Source: CAYQQJ01 sp964419935 | Lineage (GTDB): Bacteria > Pseudomonadota > Gammaproteobacteria > Pseudomonadales > Cellvibrionaceae | Assembly (NCBI GenBank): GCA_964419935.1 | Contig: CAYQQJ010000005.1 | Location: 62,001-126,000 of the forward strand | Reading direction: 5' to 3' | Length of the DNA: 64,000 bases | In this document: piece after piece, positions 9,611 to 18,510 of the stretch | How the letters are laid out: each line of letters opens with the position of its first letter | Numbering within the stretch: position 1 is the stretch's first letter | The notes under the pieces: generated by a model | Told to the model about the DNA's origin: nothing | Database searches by the model: none | The model's input: only the letters and a program-made list of their open reading frames with translations | Made by a program: the position numbers and the translations under genes

Positions 9611-12600
9611 GTGACGGATCGCGAAAATTCACATACGGATCGCATTCCTGCTGTAAATATTGATGCACATGCCGGGGTGGGTTCCTGGGTACCTGAGAAT
9701 AGCGGTGTAGACGAGAAGGCAGAGAGAAAAATTCGTGAGCATTATGCTCTCGTTGCAGAACACCACCCAAACCGACGCCAATTCATGAAAATGATGGTCG
9801 CGTCCCTCGGTGCCGCCGGTATAGGCAGTGCTCTGGCCGGCTGTGTTAAAGCCCCTGATGAAGAAATCATTCCCTACGTCAACAGGCCCGAAACCGTGGT
9901 ACCGGGCAATGCCAGTTATTACAGCAGCGTGTTCACCCGCAATGGCTACGGCTACGGTGTCATTGCGGAATCGCACCAGGGCCGGCCAACAAAAATAGAA
10001 GGCAATCCCGCCCATCCCGCCTCTTTGGGTGCAACCGATGTGTTCATGCAGGCTGAATTATTGAATCTTTACGATCCCGATCGCTCTCGTGCGATAGAAG
10101 AAAACGGTCGGATACGAAGCTACGGTGACTTGCAAGCTGCGTTACTGCAAAAAATGAATGACTGGTCCAGCACCGATGGGCAGGGCCTGCACATTCTGAC
10201 GCCGCAGATTACGTCCCCATCCCTGACCGCACAGATTCACCGGTTAACACGTCGCTATCCGGAGGCGCATTGGCACCAGTGGCAGCCTGTCAACGATGAC
10301 ACCGCACTAAAGGGTGCACGGCTGGCGTTCGGGCAGGATCTAACGCCTCAGTATCATTTGGAAAAGGCAGACATAATCGTGCAACTCGATGGCGATTTAC
10401 TGACAGAGCTACCCGGCAGCCTGCACTATGCGCGGGATTTTGCGAAACGCAGGGAACCGCTGCAAACGATGTCCCGGATCTACGCCATCGAGAGCACGCC
10501 TGGCCTGTCAGGTGCAATGGCCGATCACCGTCTCGCGGCAAATGCGGCGGCGATACATACTCTGGCATATTACCTGGCAGTACGGGTGATGGATAAGCCA
10601 GTACCAGCCGATGCTGCAGTCTCACCCACTGAGCGGCAATGGCTGGAAACCTGCGCGCGGGACCTTCGCGCCCATCCTGGGCGCAGCCTGGTCGTAGCTG
10701 GCGTGAATCAACCAGCGGCCGTGCATGCCCTTGCTTATTGGCTCAACGACTATCTGGATAATCGTGAGGCGACCGTGGTGCTCCACAAGCCCGTCGCCCA
10801 ACAATGCGAAGTTTTAACGGACTCGCTTCGGGCATTAACAAACGCCATGGCTGGTGGACGTGTGGACAGTTTATTGATGCTCGACTGCAACCCGGTGTTC
10901 AATGCGCCGGCAAATTTTGAATTTTCCAGGAATTTGCGTCGGGTAAAATTCAGCGTACACCTCGGCTCTTACCGCGATGAAACGGCAACCCAGTGCGACT
11001 GGCACATCCCTCGGTCTCACCCATTGGAATCCTGGGGAGACGCCCGGGCCTTTGACGGCACTGTCGCCATACAGCAGCCGCTGATATCTCCCTTGTATGA
11101 AACATTCTCGTCCTACACTTTGTTAGCCTTTTTGTGTGGCGACGGATCGCTCAGCGACTACGAGTGTGTTCAACGCTACTGGCGAAGTCGAATTCCGACA
11201 GAAACATTTGAGATTGAATGGCGGGAAATGCTGACCACAGGAAAGCGGGCACATTCAGCAGCAGAAAAGGTTAACGCAACTATTCAACCCTCACTACTGG
11301 ACCAGTTGCATCCTCCGGACATTTTAAAGGATGAGCTGATCCTACAGTTTGCCGCTGACCCGCGACTATGGGACGGCACCTACGCCAACAATGCCTGGTT
11401 GCAGGAACTGCCTCAGCCGCTGACCACCCTGACCTGGGGCAACGCGCTTTTGATGAGCCCGATGCTGGCAAAAAGTCTTCACCTGAAAGACGGCGATGTG
11501 GTGGAAGTTTGCGTTGATGAAAAGATTATTCAGTTGCCCGCATGCGTTCTTCCCGGCCACGCAGAAAATGCGGTCAGCGTTACTCTTGGTCATGGCAGAG
11601 AAATTCTGAGTAAAGACGGCGATTTCTCGATTGGTAGTCGAATTGGCCAGAATGCCTATCCGTTACGTCGTTCCAGCAGCCTGTGGTTCCGCTCCGGCGT
11701 ATCGCTGAAAAAAACCGGCGATCGAGTTCCCCTTGCGCGAACCCAAAGTCACGACAATATGGAAGACCGCCATCCGGTAAGACACACGACTCTGGAGAAA
11801 TTCACACAGGACCTGGATCTTATTCGATCGAATCCGACCGCCCATAATCCTACGGAATCCCTGTACGAGGAGCCACACCCCGAAGGTTTCTCTCCAGGGC
11901 AGTACCAATGGGGCATGTCCATCGACTTGAACGCCTGCATCGGTTGTGGCGCTTGCACCATTGCCTGTCAGGCAGAAAACAATATTCCGGTGGTTGGACG
12001 GGAGCAGGTATTGGTGGGTAGAGAGATGCATTGGCTCAGGATTGATCGTTATTACAGCGAAAACATTTCTGATGGTGTTAGCGATGGCGAAAACCATAAT
12101 GTAGAAATTGGTGAGAAAAACAGTGAAAACGCGAGCGCAAAACAGAGTGAGCTGCGCACCCTGTTTCAGCCGATGTTGTGTCAGCACTGTGAGAACGCGC
12201 CCTGTGAATACGTCTGTCCGGTTGGCGCCACAGTGCATGATTACGAAGGACTGAACGTGATGGTTTACAACCGCTGCATCGGCACCCGGGACTGTTCCCA
12301 AAACTGCCCGTACAAAGTGCGCCGATTCAACTTCCTTGATTACAACTACGGCTCGTCGCACACCGTGCTCGATCACAAGGCCATCGCGCCTGTGCGCAAC
12401 CCAAATGTCACTGTGCGGTCCCGGGGCGTCATGGAAAAATGCACCTATTGCGTGCAACGCATCAGTGGCGCGCGCATAAATGCGAAAATTGAAATGCGTG
12501 ACATACAGGACCAGGAAGTAGTTACCGCCTGTCAGCAAGCGTGCCCGACCCAGGCGATTGCTTTTGGCAATATCGATGATGAAAATGCCCAAGTCAGCAA

Positions 12601-12760
12601 AGCCAAACACCATCCATTGTCCTACGGCGTACTCACCGAACTTAATACTCGCCCGCGAACAACCTACATCGCCCGTATTCACAATGTGAACTACGTTCCG
12701 TTGGCAGCAACCTCTTCTACAAGCGAGGGACGAGGAGGTCCGCTGAATGATGCCGAATGA
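9611..12760 (+). CDS. actB: Alternative Complex III subunit B, iron-sulfur protein with molybdopterin-oxidoreductase fold
   Basis: A 1049-residue exported protein. A twin-arginine signal (NRRQFMKMM) lies near residues 54-62, followed by a hydrophobic stretch and an AGC cysteine. The first ~700 residues resemble the molybdopterin oxidoreductase fold but, as known for ActB, should hold no molybdenum cofactor. The C-terminal part is a ferredoxin-type domain: C-x2-C-x2-C-x3-C near 776, CQHCENAPCEYVC near 857, CIGTRDCSQNC near 888 and CTYC with CQQAC near 944-973. The third motif has threonine where a fourth cysteine would be, matching the single [3Fe-4S] cluster beside three [4Fe-4S] clusters known for ActB. 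The start is GTG with AGGAG about 10 nt upstream. Confidence 0.92.
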   Translation: MTDRENSHTDRIPAVNIDAHAGVGSWVPENSGVDEKAERKIREHYALVAEHHPNRRQFMKMMVASLGAAGIGSALAGCVKAPDEEIIPYVNRPETVVPGNASYYSSVFTRNGYGYGVIAESHQGRPTKIEGNPAHPASLGATDVFMQAELLNLYDPDRSRAIEENGRIRSYGDLQAALLQKMNDWSSTDGQGLHILTPQITSPSLTAQIHRLTRRYPEAHWHQWQPVNDDTALKGARLAFGQDLTPQYHLEKADIIVQLDGDLLTELPGSLHYARDFAKRREPLQTMSRIYAIESTPGLSGAMADHRLAANAAAIHTLAYYLAVRVMDKPVPADAAVSPTERQWLETCARDLRAHPGRSLVVAGVNQPAAVHALAYWLNDYLDNREATVVLHKPVAQQCEVLTDSLRALTNAMAGGRVDSLLMLDCNPVFNAPANFEFSRNLRRVKFSVHLGSYRDETATQCDWHIPRSHPLESWGDARAFDGTVAIQQPLISPLYETFSSYTLLAFLCGDGSLSDYECVQRYWRSRIPTETFEIEWREMLTTGKRAHSAAEKVNATIQPSLLDQLHPPDILKDELILQFAADPRLWDGTYANNAWLQELPQPLTTLTWGNALLMSPMLAKSLHLKDGDVVEVCVDEKIIQLPACVLPGHAENAVSVTLGHGREILSKDGDFSIGSRIGQNAYPLRRSSSLWFRSGVSLKKTGDRVPLARTQSHDNMEDRHPVRHTTLEKFTQDLDLIRSNPTAHNPTESLYEEPHPEGFSPGQYQWGMSIDLNACIGCGACTIACQAENNIPVVGREQVLVGREMHWLRIDRYYSENISDGVSDGENHNVEIGEKNSENASAKQSELRTLFQPMLCQHCENAPCEYVCPVGATVHDYEGLNVMVYNRCIGTRDCSQNCPYKVRRFNFLDYNYGSSHTVLDHKAIAPVRNPNVTVRSRGVMEKCTYCVQRISGARINAKIEMRDIQDQEVVTACQQACPTQAIAFGNIDDENAQVSKAKHHPLSYGVLTELNTRPRTTYIARIHNVNYVPLAATSSTSEGRGGPLNDAE

Positions 12761-14114
12761 ATCAGTTACTGCTGACCGACTCAGCTACGCCTCCATCGGG
12801 CGCAGGCTCTCCGCCCTGCCCCTGCAAGGCTCACGCAGAGCATGGCTGTTACTCTTCTGCATTTGCGCAGTCTTGGCCCTGTTATTTCTGTATCTGGTAA
12901 TGCTGGTGTTTACCCTGGGTGTCGGCATGCTCGGCATCAATATTCCGGTAGCCTGGGGTTTTCCCATCATCAATGTGGTTTGGTGGATCGGCATCGGCCA
13001 CGCCGGCACATTGATCTCGGCAATACTGCTGTTACTGCGCCAGAACTGGCGTGCATCGATCAACCGTTTTGCCGAAGCCATGACCTTGTTTGCCGCCGGT
13101 ATTGCGGGCCTTTTTCCCATTATTCATCTGGGCCGCCCCTGGTTTTTTTACTGGCTGATACCCTACCCGGCCACTATGGGTGTTTGGCCGCAATGGCGCA
13201 GTCCGTTGGTGTGGGATTTTTTCGCCATCGCCACTTACATTACGGTATCGCTGTTGTTCTGGTATTTGGGGCTGATACCGGACCTCGCGAGCATGCGGGA
13301 CCGGGCCAAATCCGTCAGCGCCAAACGCTTGTATGGAATATTCGCGTTCGGTTGGCGCGGTGCGGCCACCCATTGGCGTCGGTATCAAATGGCGTATTTG
13401 ATGCTGGCCGGTCTCGCGACGCCTCTGGTGGTGTCCGTACACAGCGTTATCGCGCTGGACTTCGCCGTCACCTTGGTGCCCGGATATCACTCGCAGATTT
13501 TTCCGGCGTACTTTGTCGCCGGCGCCCTGTTTTCAGGCCTGGCCATGGTATTGACCATCGCCATACCCTTGCGTCGCGTGTTCCACCTTTACGACATGAT
13601 CACCGCCCGGCATCTGGACGTCATCGCCAAGGTGATGCTCACCGCCGGTCTGGTCGTTAACTACGGCTATGTCATGGAGCATTTTCTTATCTGGTACAGC
13701 GGCGACCAATATGAACGCTATATGGCGCTGAACCGCATGTTCGGCCCCTACGCCCAGGGCTGGTGGATCATGATGATAATCAACATCTGCGTTACCCAGA
13801 GCCTTTGGTGGCCACGTATCCGACAGAGCCCACGGTTGCTGTTTGTGATCGCCCTGATTATCAATGTCGGCATGTGGCTCGAACGTTACGTGATTGTGCT
13901 CACCAGTGCGCATCGGGATTTTCTGCCATCGGCCTGGGATACTTCCTACGGCACCTGGGTTGACTGGACCATGCTGCTCGGTTCCATCGCCGTGTTCTTT
14001 ACCTTGTTCCTGTTGTTCATACGTTTTCTTCCGGCAGTGTCCATTTACGAAGAAAAGGAACTCGAGTATGAGAAAAATCTTCTTGCAGCACAACGGAGGA
14101 TTTCAGATGACTGA
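12747..14114 (+). CDS. actC: Alternative Complex III subunit C, NrfD/PsrC-type quinol-binding membrane protein
   Basis: A 455-residue integral membrane protein, largely hydrophobic throughout and consistent with about ten helices. The NrfD/PsrC family oxidises quinol at the membrane and hands electrons to the partner iron-sulfur subunit, here ActB. It overlaps actB by 14 bases and has GGAGG immediately upstream (12734-12738), so the two are translationally coupled. A second NrfD-like subunit, ActF, lies downstream, as in known ACIII operons. Confidence 0.9.
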   Translation: MMPNESVTADRLSYASIGRRLSALPLQGSRRAWLLLFCICAVLALLFLYLVMLVFTLGVGMLGINIPVAWGFPIINVVWWIGIGHAGTLISAILLLLRQNWRASINRFAEAMTLFAAGIAGLFPIIHLGRPWFFYWLIPYPATMGVWPQWRSPLVWDFFAIATYITVSLLFWYLGLIPDLASMRDRAKSVSAKRLYGIFAFGWRGAATHWRRYQMAYLMLAGLATPLVVSVHSVIALDFAVTLVPGYHSQIFPAYFVAGALFSGLAMVLTIAIPLRRVFHLYDMITARHLDVIAKVMLTAGLVVNYGYVMEHFLIWYSGDQYERYMALNRMFGPYAQGWWIMMIINICVTQSLWWPRIRQSPRLLFVIALIINVGMWLERYVIVLTSAHRDFLPSAWDTSYGTWVDWTMLLGSIAVFFTLFLLFIRFLPAVSIYEEKELEYEKNLLAAQRRISDD

Positions 14115-14649
14115 CACTGACCAGCGCGGTTATTTGCTCGAATTCAACGACGTGGAAAACCTGTTGCGTGTGGCGAGAAAGGTGACGCCAATGGGCTATG
14201 AGGTGGTCGATGCGTTTACGCCATTCCCGATTTCCGGGTTGGAGACAATTCTGCCCCGCTCGCCCAACCCCATCGCCTTGCTGATTTTTCTGGGTGGATT
14301 GATAGGCGGCGTGATTGGCTATGGCATGCAATATTATTCAGCCGTAGTGGATTATCCCATTCTCTCGGGAGGTAAGCCGATGCATTCATGGCCGGCGTTC
14401 CTGCCGGTCACCTTTGAGATGGTTGTACTGTTCGCCGCCATAACGGGATTTATGGCAACACTGTGTGTCAATCGACTCCCGCAACTTCACCATCCGATAT
14501 TCGAGGTCAAGGATTTCAACCTTGCAAGTCTGGATCGCTTTTTTTTATTGATCAAAACCGAAAGCGCAACAGACCCACAGCAAACACGAGAAGACATGGA
14601 ACAACTGTCTGTACCAACTTATTACCCGGTCAATCCCTATTGGCTTTAA
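14107..14649 (+). CDS. actD: Alternative Complex III subunit D, DUF3341 membrane protein
   Basis: A 180-residue protein with a soluble N-terminus (LLEFNDVENLLRVARKV) and two hydrophobic segments (about 58-78 and 98-120), the architecture of ActD/DUF3341. The conserved VVDAFTPFPISGL stretch is visible. The ATG at 14107 is preceded by GGAGG and overlaps actC by 8 bases; a longer frame upstream lies wholly inside actC and is rejected. It is a structural subunit of ACIII with no cofactor. Confidence 0.9.
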   Translation: MTDTDQRGYLLEFNDVENLLRVARKVTPMGYEVVDAFTPFPISGLETILPRSPNPIALLIFLGGLIGGVIGYGMQYYSAVVDYPILSGGKPMHSWPAFLPVTFEMVVLFAAITGFMATLCVNRLPQLHHPIFEVKDFNLASLDRFFLLIKTESATDPQQTREDMEQLSVPTYYPVNPYWL

Positions 14650-14661
14650 CGGAGACCGATA

Positions 14662-15219
14662 ATGGCAGTAGCGGCTAGCAGGCATAATGAAATTGTCAGG
14701 CTCTTGACAACAGCAGTACTGCTCATTCTCGTCGGCTGTGAACAACGCATGAGTGATCAACCCAAATATGACGCACTGGAAGTGGCGCCGGCATTTCACA
14801 ACATGCAAGCCGCGCAATGGCCTCCCGCCGGTACCATTCCACAAGGTAAAGAGCCACCAAGCAGCATGCCGACACACATGACCCGAGTGGATATCGAACG
14901 CGGTGCCACGCGCTATGATATTTACTGCATGCCGTGCCATGGCCTGCTCGGCAACGGTGGAGGGCCGGTGGTCAAGGCTGGATTTCGGCAACCGCCATCT
15001 TTTCATGTTGATCGCCTCCGCCAAGCCGGAATCTCACACTTTTATGAGGTGATCACCCACGGCCACGGCATCATGTATTCCTACGCAGATCGTGTGGCGC
15101 GTCACGATCGCTGGCGTATTGCGTTTTATATCCAGGCGCTGCAGCAAAGCCAGCACACTGATGTTGAACAGCACCCCGAATTCCAGCAGGCGTTGAACGC
15201 GGGAGAGGCATCACCATGA
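14662..15219 (+). CDS. actE: Alternative Complex III subunit E, monohaem cytochrome c lipoprotein
   Basis: A 185-residue periplasmic lipoprotein. The signal peptide ends in the lipobox LVGC (Cys26). A single CMPCH haem c site sits at residues 89-93, preceded by GATRYDIY, typical of the cytochrome c fold in ACIII ActE. It probably carries electrons from ActA to the oxidase cytochrome domain. It is separated from actD by 12 bases and overlaps actF by 4. Confidence 0.9.
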   Translation: MAVAASRHNEIVRLLTTAVLLILVGCEQRMSDQPKYDALEVAPAFHNMQAAQWPPAGTIPQGKEPPSSMPTHMTRVDIERGATRYDIYCMPCHGLLGNGGGPVVKAGFRQPPSFHVDRLRQAGISHFYEVITHGHGIMYSYADRVARHDRWRIAFYIQALQQSQHTDVEQHPEFQQALNAGEASP

Positions 15220-16379
15220 CAATGCGTGTTGCGAGACCAATTTGGAGTGGCTCGAGTTTCACCCAGGGCCGGGTTGCGCTAGGTTGCGTTTTTTTAATCG
15301 CGGCAGCGGTATTGGTGGTTATTTTCCCTGACGCTTTTATTCGTGGTTATATATTCGCATATCTGAGTTGTCTCAATATCGCCTTAGGGGCCATGGCAAC
15401 ACTGCTCATATGGCACTTGTCCGGCGGCCACTGGGGAAAACAATTGGCGCCCGCTTTGCGGGCGGCGGTCGGGACCTTGCCCTTGCTAGCCCTAATGACA
15501 CTTCCACTATGGTTGTCATTGGGCACTATTTTTCCCTGGGTCGACGTCGACTGCAAACAACTTGGCGTCACTGCGCATCAGTGCCTGTGGCTCCAGCCGG
15601 AGCTGCAACTATTGCGCAGCGCCCTCTCCTGGGTTGCATGGCTGGGTATTGCTGCCAGTATGGCCGTCTGGTCTTGTCGCCAACCATTGAACAGTTCCTC
15701 ACGTCGGGCGGCGCTGGGTACTATTGTGTTTGTCTTGGTCACGTCGATGTTCGCTGTCGACTGGTTCATGACCTTGATACCCCGCAGTAGCAGCACCATG
15801 ATCGGCTTTTTGATCATCAGCGAGCAACTCGTCGCCGGGCTGGCATTTGCGACTCTCATGACCAGCGTCAGTCAGTGGCGCAACCCGCGTCGTGATGAGC
15901 AACCTGATGACGAGCGACTGAAACGCAATATCGACCTGGGCAACCTCTTGCTGAGCGCGGTGATGTTCCATGGTTATTGTCTGTACATGGATTACCTGAT
16001 CGTCTGGGAGGCGAACCTGCCCGACGAAATTATCTGGTACACCGAGCGCTCCGAATTTTTTCACGGTCATCTCATGTGGATCATCGTCCTTCTGTACATT
16101 GCGCTGCCCACACTTCTACTACTTTTTCGCCGGATAAAGTGCTCTGCTCAGGGTTTGGCTTTTGTTTCCACACTGCTTTTAATTGGACATCTCATTGTGA
16201 TTGCCTGGTATTTGGCGCCGGTTCTGGACAGCAGCGGCGAACCCGACCTATGGCCCTGGAACTGGGTAATGGCCGCGGTTTTCCTCAGCCTCTGGGGAAT
16301 GGCCGTTGCGTTGTTACATGGACGCTCACGAATCGACGCTGGCTTGCAAGGGAGGAGGAAAAACGATGCGGGATCATGA
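15216..16379 (+). CDS. actF: Alternative Complex III subunit F, NrfD-like quinol:cytochrome c oxidoreductase membrane subunit
   Basis: A 387-residue polytopic membrane protein with about ten hydrophobic segments. The family features seen are the N-terminal FIRGYIFAYL region, a WFMTLIPRSSSTMIGFLI segment and a WYTERSEFF periplasmic loop. ActF is the second membrane core subunit and is discussed as a proton-channel subunit. It starts with an ATGA overlap on the stop of actE, so translation is coupled. Confidence 0.88.
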   Translation: MTMRVARPIWSGSSFTQGRVALGCVFLIAAAVLVVIFPDAFIRGYIFAYLSCLNIALGAMATLLIWHLSGGHWGKQLAPALRAAVGTLPLLALMTLPLWLSLGTIFPWVDVDCKQLGVTAHQCLWLQPELQLLRSALSWVAWLGIAASMAVWSCRQPLNSSSRRAALGTIVFVLVTSMFAVDWFMTLIPRSSSTMIGFLIISEQLVAGLAFATLMTSVSQWRNPRRDEQPDDERLKRNIDLGNLLLSAVMFHGYCLYMDYLIVWEANLPDEIIWYTERSEFFHGHLMWIIVLLYIALPTLLLLFRRIKCSAQGLAFVSTLLLIGHLIVIAWYLAPVLDSSGEPDLWPWNWVMAAVFLSLWGMAVALLHGRSRIDAGLQGRRKNDAGS

Positions 16380-16722
16380 TAACCCTTCAATCAGCGTCAA
16401 GCCGATTCTGGCTGTTCTTACAGTCGTGTTGATCGTTCTGATCGTTGCAATGACGGCGCTCTATGGTTTTTACGAAAGCTACCCACAAACTCCACTGCCT
16501 GGGGCGCGAAGCACCAGTGCAATATCGGTAAATGCTGACGCAGTGGATCAGGCTCAGGACCAAGAACGACAGCATCTCACACACTATGGTTGGATATCCC
16601 AGGCTGACCATATCATCCACATTCCTATTGATCAGGCGATAGACATCATTGCGGGGCGAGAAGTCGTTGCAGGACATTCCGCGGAACCCACCGCTCGACC
16701 GCATGAAGGGGAGGAACATTGA
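16366..16722 (+). CDS. Small single-helix membrane protein of the ACIII operon
   Basis: 118 residues with one strongly hydrophobic helix at about 13-35 and a hydrophilic periplasmic tail containing HYGWISQADHIIHIPIDQA. The ATG at 16366 is chosen because GGAGGAGG stands 7 nt upstream; the longer frame from 16306 lies in actF. It overlaps actF by 14 bases and the next gene by 4. I do not recognise the family with certainty. The position fits a small accessory subunit comparable with ActG/ActH of other ACIII complexes, but this is inference only. Confidence 0.8.
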   Translation: MRDHDNPSISVKPILAVLTVVLIVLIVAMTALYGFYESYPQTPLPGARSTSAISVNADAVDQAQDQERQHLTHYGWISQADHIIHIPIDQAIDIIAGREVVAGHSAEPTARPHEGEEH

Positions 16723-17531
16723 AAACGTTTCCCGCATTCGTGGTTTTTATTATGGCAGTTCTACACGGCGCAACGGCCGGTGCGGATGTACCTATCCATA
16801 CGGACGCCGATGTTGCGGCACAAGTGAGCTTCAACCCGATACCGGGAACTGCCGTACCCCTCGGCCTGCAATTCATAAGTACCCGCGGGACGGTAGAAAT
16901 TGGTGAGATACTCCAGCAAGACATTAGCCTTTTAACCTTCGCCTGGTTCGAGTGCCCTAACCTCTGCGGCTTAGCCCTCAATGCCCTTGCTGATGGCAGT
17001 AGCCGGCTTCAAGCACGCACGGACACCAAATTTCAGGTGATTGTGGTCAGTCTGGATTCCGCAGAAAACCAGGCGGATGCAACGCGCAAGCAACAAAATT
17101 TAGCCGAGCGATATCCCCAGGCGGATGTGCTCAATCAATGGCAATTTCTCACCGGCAGCGCGGAAGCCATTGCTGCGCTGGCAGATGCGGTGGGATTTCA
17201 ATTTATTTACGACCAACGCAAGGCTCAGTTTGCCCATCCCAGCGGAGTTATTGCACTGGACACGCAAGGGCACGTGCGCAACTTTATCTCGGGCATTAAC
17301 TACCAGACGTCCGACCTTGAGCGGTTGCTGGATTTGAGGCCGCCATCAAATCCCACCGTGGCGTCCGCAAATCCCCTTCTGTTACTGTGTTATGACTATG
17401 ATCCGTCGAGCGGTCGTTACAGCCTTGCCATCATGAAATTGCTGCGTCTGGTATCGTTTCTGTGCTTGCTGATTTTTGCGGGCGTGCTCTGGCGTTGGCG
17501 ACAAGGAGGTTCCGACAGATTCCATGAATGA
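16719..17531 (+). CDS. SCO1/SenC family copper chaperone
   Basis: A 270-residue thioredoxin-fold protein that delivers copper to the CuA site of cytochrome oxidase subunit II. An N-terminal signal (about 1-21), the copper/redox motif C79-PNL-C83 and His173 (AHPSGV), the third ligand, are all present. A C-terminal hydrophobic segment (about 240-262) anchors it, an arrangement often seen in Sco proteins encoded in ACIII operons. The start is TTG within a TTGA overlap on the previous stop, with GGGGAGG upstream. It directly precedes coxB, its likely client. Confidence 0.9.
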   Translation: MKTFPAFVVFIMAVLHGATAGADVPIHTDADVAAQVSFNPIPGTAVPLGLQFISTRGTVEIGEILQQDISLLTFAWFECPNLCGLALNALADGSSRLQARTDTKFQVIVVSLDSAENQADATRKQQNLAERYPQADVLNQWQFLTGSAEAIAALADAVGFQFIYDQRKAQFAHPSGVIALDTQGHVRNFISGINYQTSDLERLLDLRPPSNPTVASANPLLLLCYDYDPSSGRYSLAIMKLLRLVSFLCLLIFAGVLWRWRQGGSDRFHE

Positions 17532-18510
17532 CTCCTTGCTGGAAGCCCTGAAACAATCATCTTTCACGCCATCGGATTTTTCCGGTGATATGGATCGGCT
17601 TTTCTACAGCATGCTTGCCGCCTGCGTCCTTATTACAGCGATAATCACTATTCTGACCGTAATCTTCTGCATAGGCTACAGGCGCGGGAAGAAGGTCGAT
17701 CGTCATATCGTCCGCACGGACATGAGGGCACCGGAATACTTATGGACGGCGTTCCCCCTCGTCGTGTTTATCGGCTTTTTCATATGGGGCGCTACGGTAT
17801 TCATGCAACTTCAACAACTGCCAAAAGACGCACTGGTAATTGATGTTGTCGCCAAACAGTGGATGTGGAAGTTCTACCATCCCGGCGGACAAAGAGAAAT
17901 CAACAACCTGCACGTGCCCGTCAACAGGCCCATTGTTATGCGAATGAGGTCGGAAGATGTCATACACAGTTTTTTTGTGCCGAGTTTTCGCATCAAGCAG
18001 GATGTTCTGCCGGGACGCGACACCCACACCTGGTTCGAGGCGAATGAGCCAGGGACATATCGGTTATTCTGCGCGGAATACTGCGGTACCGATCACAGTC
18101 ACATGGGCGGTACAGTGCAGGTGATGGCAGTGGACGATTATGCACGCTGGTTAGCCAGGCAAGAACAAAACCCAACCCTCGCCGCTGCGGGGAGACAGCT
18201 GTTTCAGCAATTTGGCTGCAGCGGCTGCCACAGCCCGGCCTCGGTCGTTCACGCCCCGGAATTACGCGGGCTCTTTGGCCGTGTGGTCCATCTCAGTGAT
18301 GGCCGAAGTCTGAAAGCGGACCGCGCCTATGTGAGAGATTCGATCTTGCTGCCGGAGCAAGACGTGGTGGCCGGTTACGCACCGATTATGCCCAGCTTTG
18401 CGGGGCAATTGTCGGAAGAAGATATGTTACAGCTCATTGCGTTCATTGAATCCCTCAGTGGAACCGATTCACAGAGGAAGACTCTACCCGACTTGGAGGC
18501 GTCGCAATGA
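17524..18510 (+). CDS. coxB: caa3-type cytochrome c oxidase subunit II with fused cytochrome c
   Basis: 328 residues: two transmembrane helices (about 27-51 and 73-95), a CuA cupredoxin domain and a C-terminal cytochrome c. CuA ligands are visible as His148 and the motif C183-A-E-Y-C187-x3-H191-x2-M194. The haem c site is C232-SG-C-H236, with a likely axial methionine in IMPSFAG. The fused cytochrome makes this a caa3 oxidase able to take electrons directly from ACIII. The ATG at 17524 overlaps sco by 8; AGGAGG lies 14 nt upstream. Confidence 0.94.
   Translation: MNDSLLEALKQSSFTPSDFSGDMDRLFYSMLAACVLITAIITILTVIFCIGYRRGKKVDRHIVRTDMRAPEYLWTAFPLVVFIGFFIWGATVFMQLQQLPKDALVIDVVAKQWMWKFYHPGGQREINNLHVPVNRPIVMRMRSEDVIHSFFVPSFRIKQDVLPGRDTHTWFEANEPGTYRLFCAEYCGTDHSHMGGTVQVMAVDDYARWLARQEQNPTLAAAGRQLFQQFGCSGCHSPASVVHAPELRGLFGRVVHLSDGRSLKADRAYVRDSILLPEQDVVAGYAPIMPSFAGQLSEEDMLQLIAFIESLSGTDSQRKTLPDLEASQ

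Noticed and set aside
11663..12682. 339-residue open frame antisense to actB
   Set aside because: The actB strand encodes conserved iron-sulfur motifs across the whole stretch; the antisense frame has no ribosome site or recognisable domain.
13894..14106. Upstream extension of actD
   Set aside because: Lies entirely in actC; the ATG at 14107 has GGAGG upstream and matches the family N-terminus.
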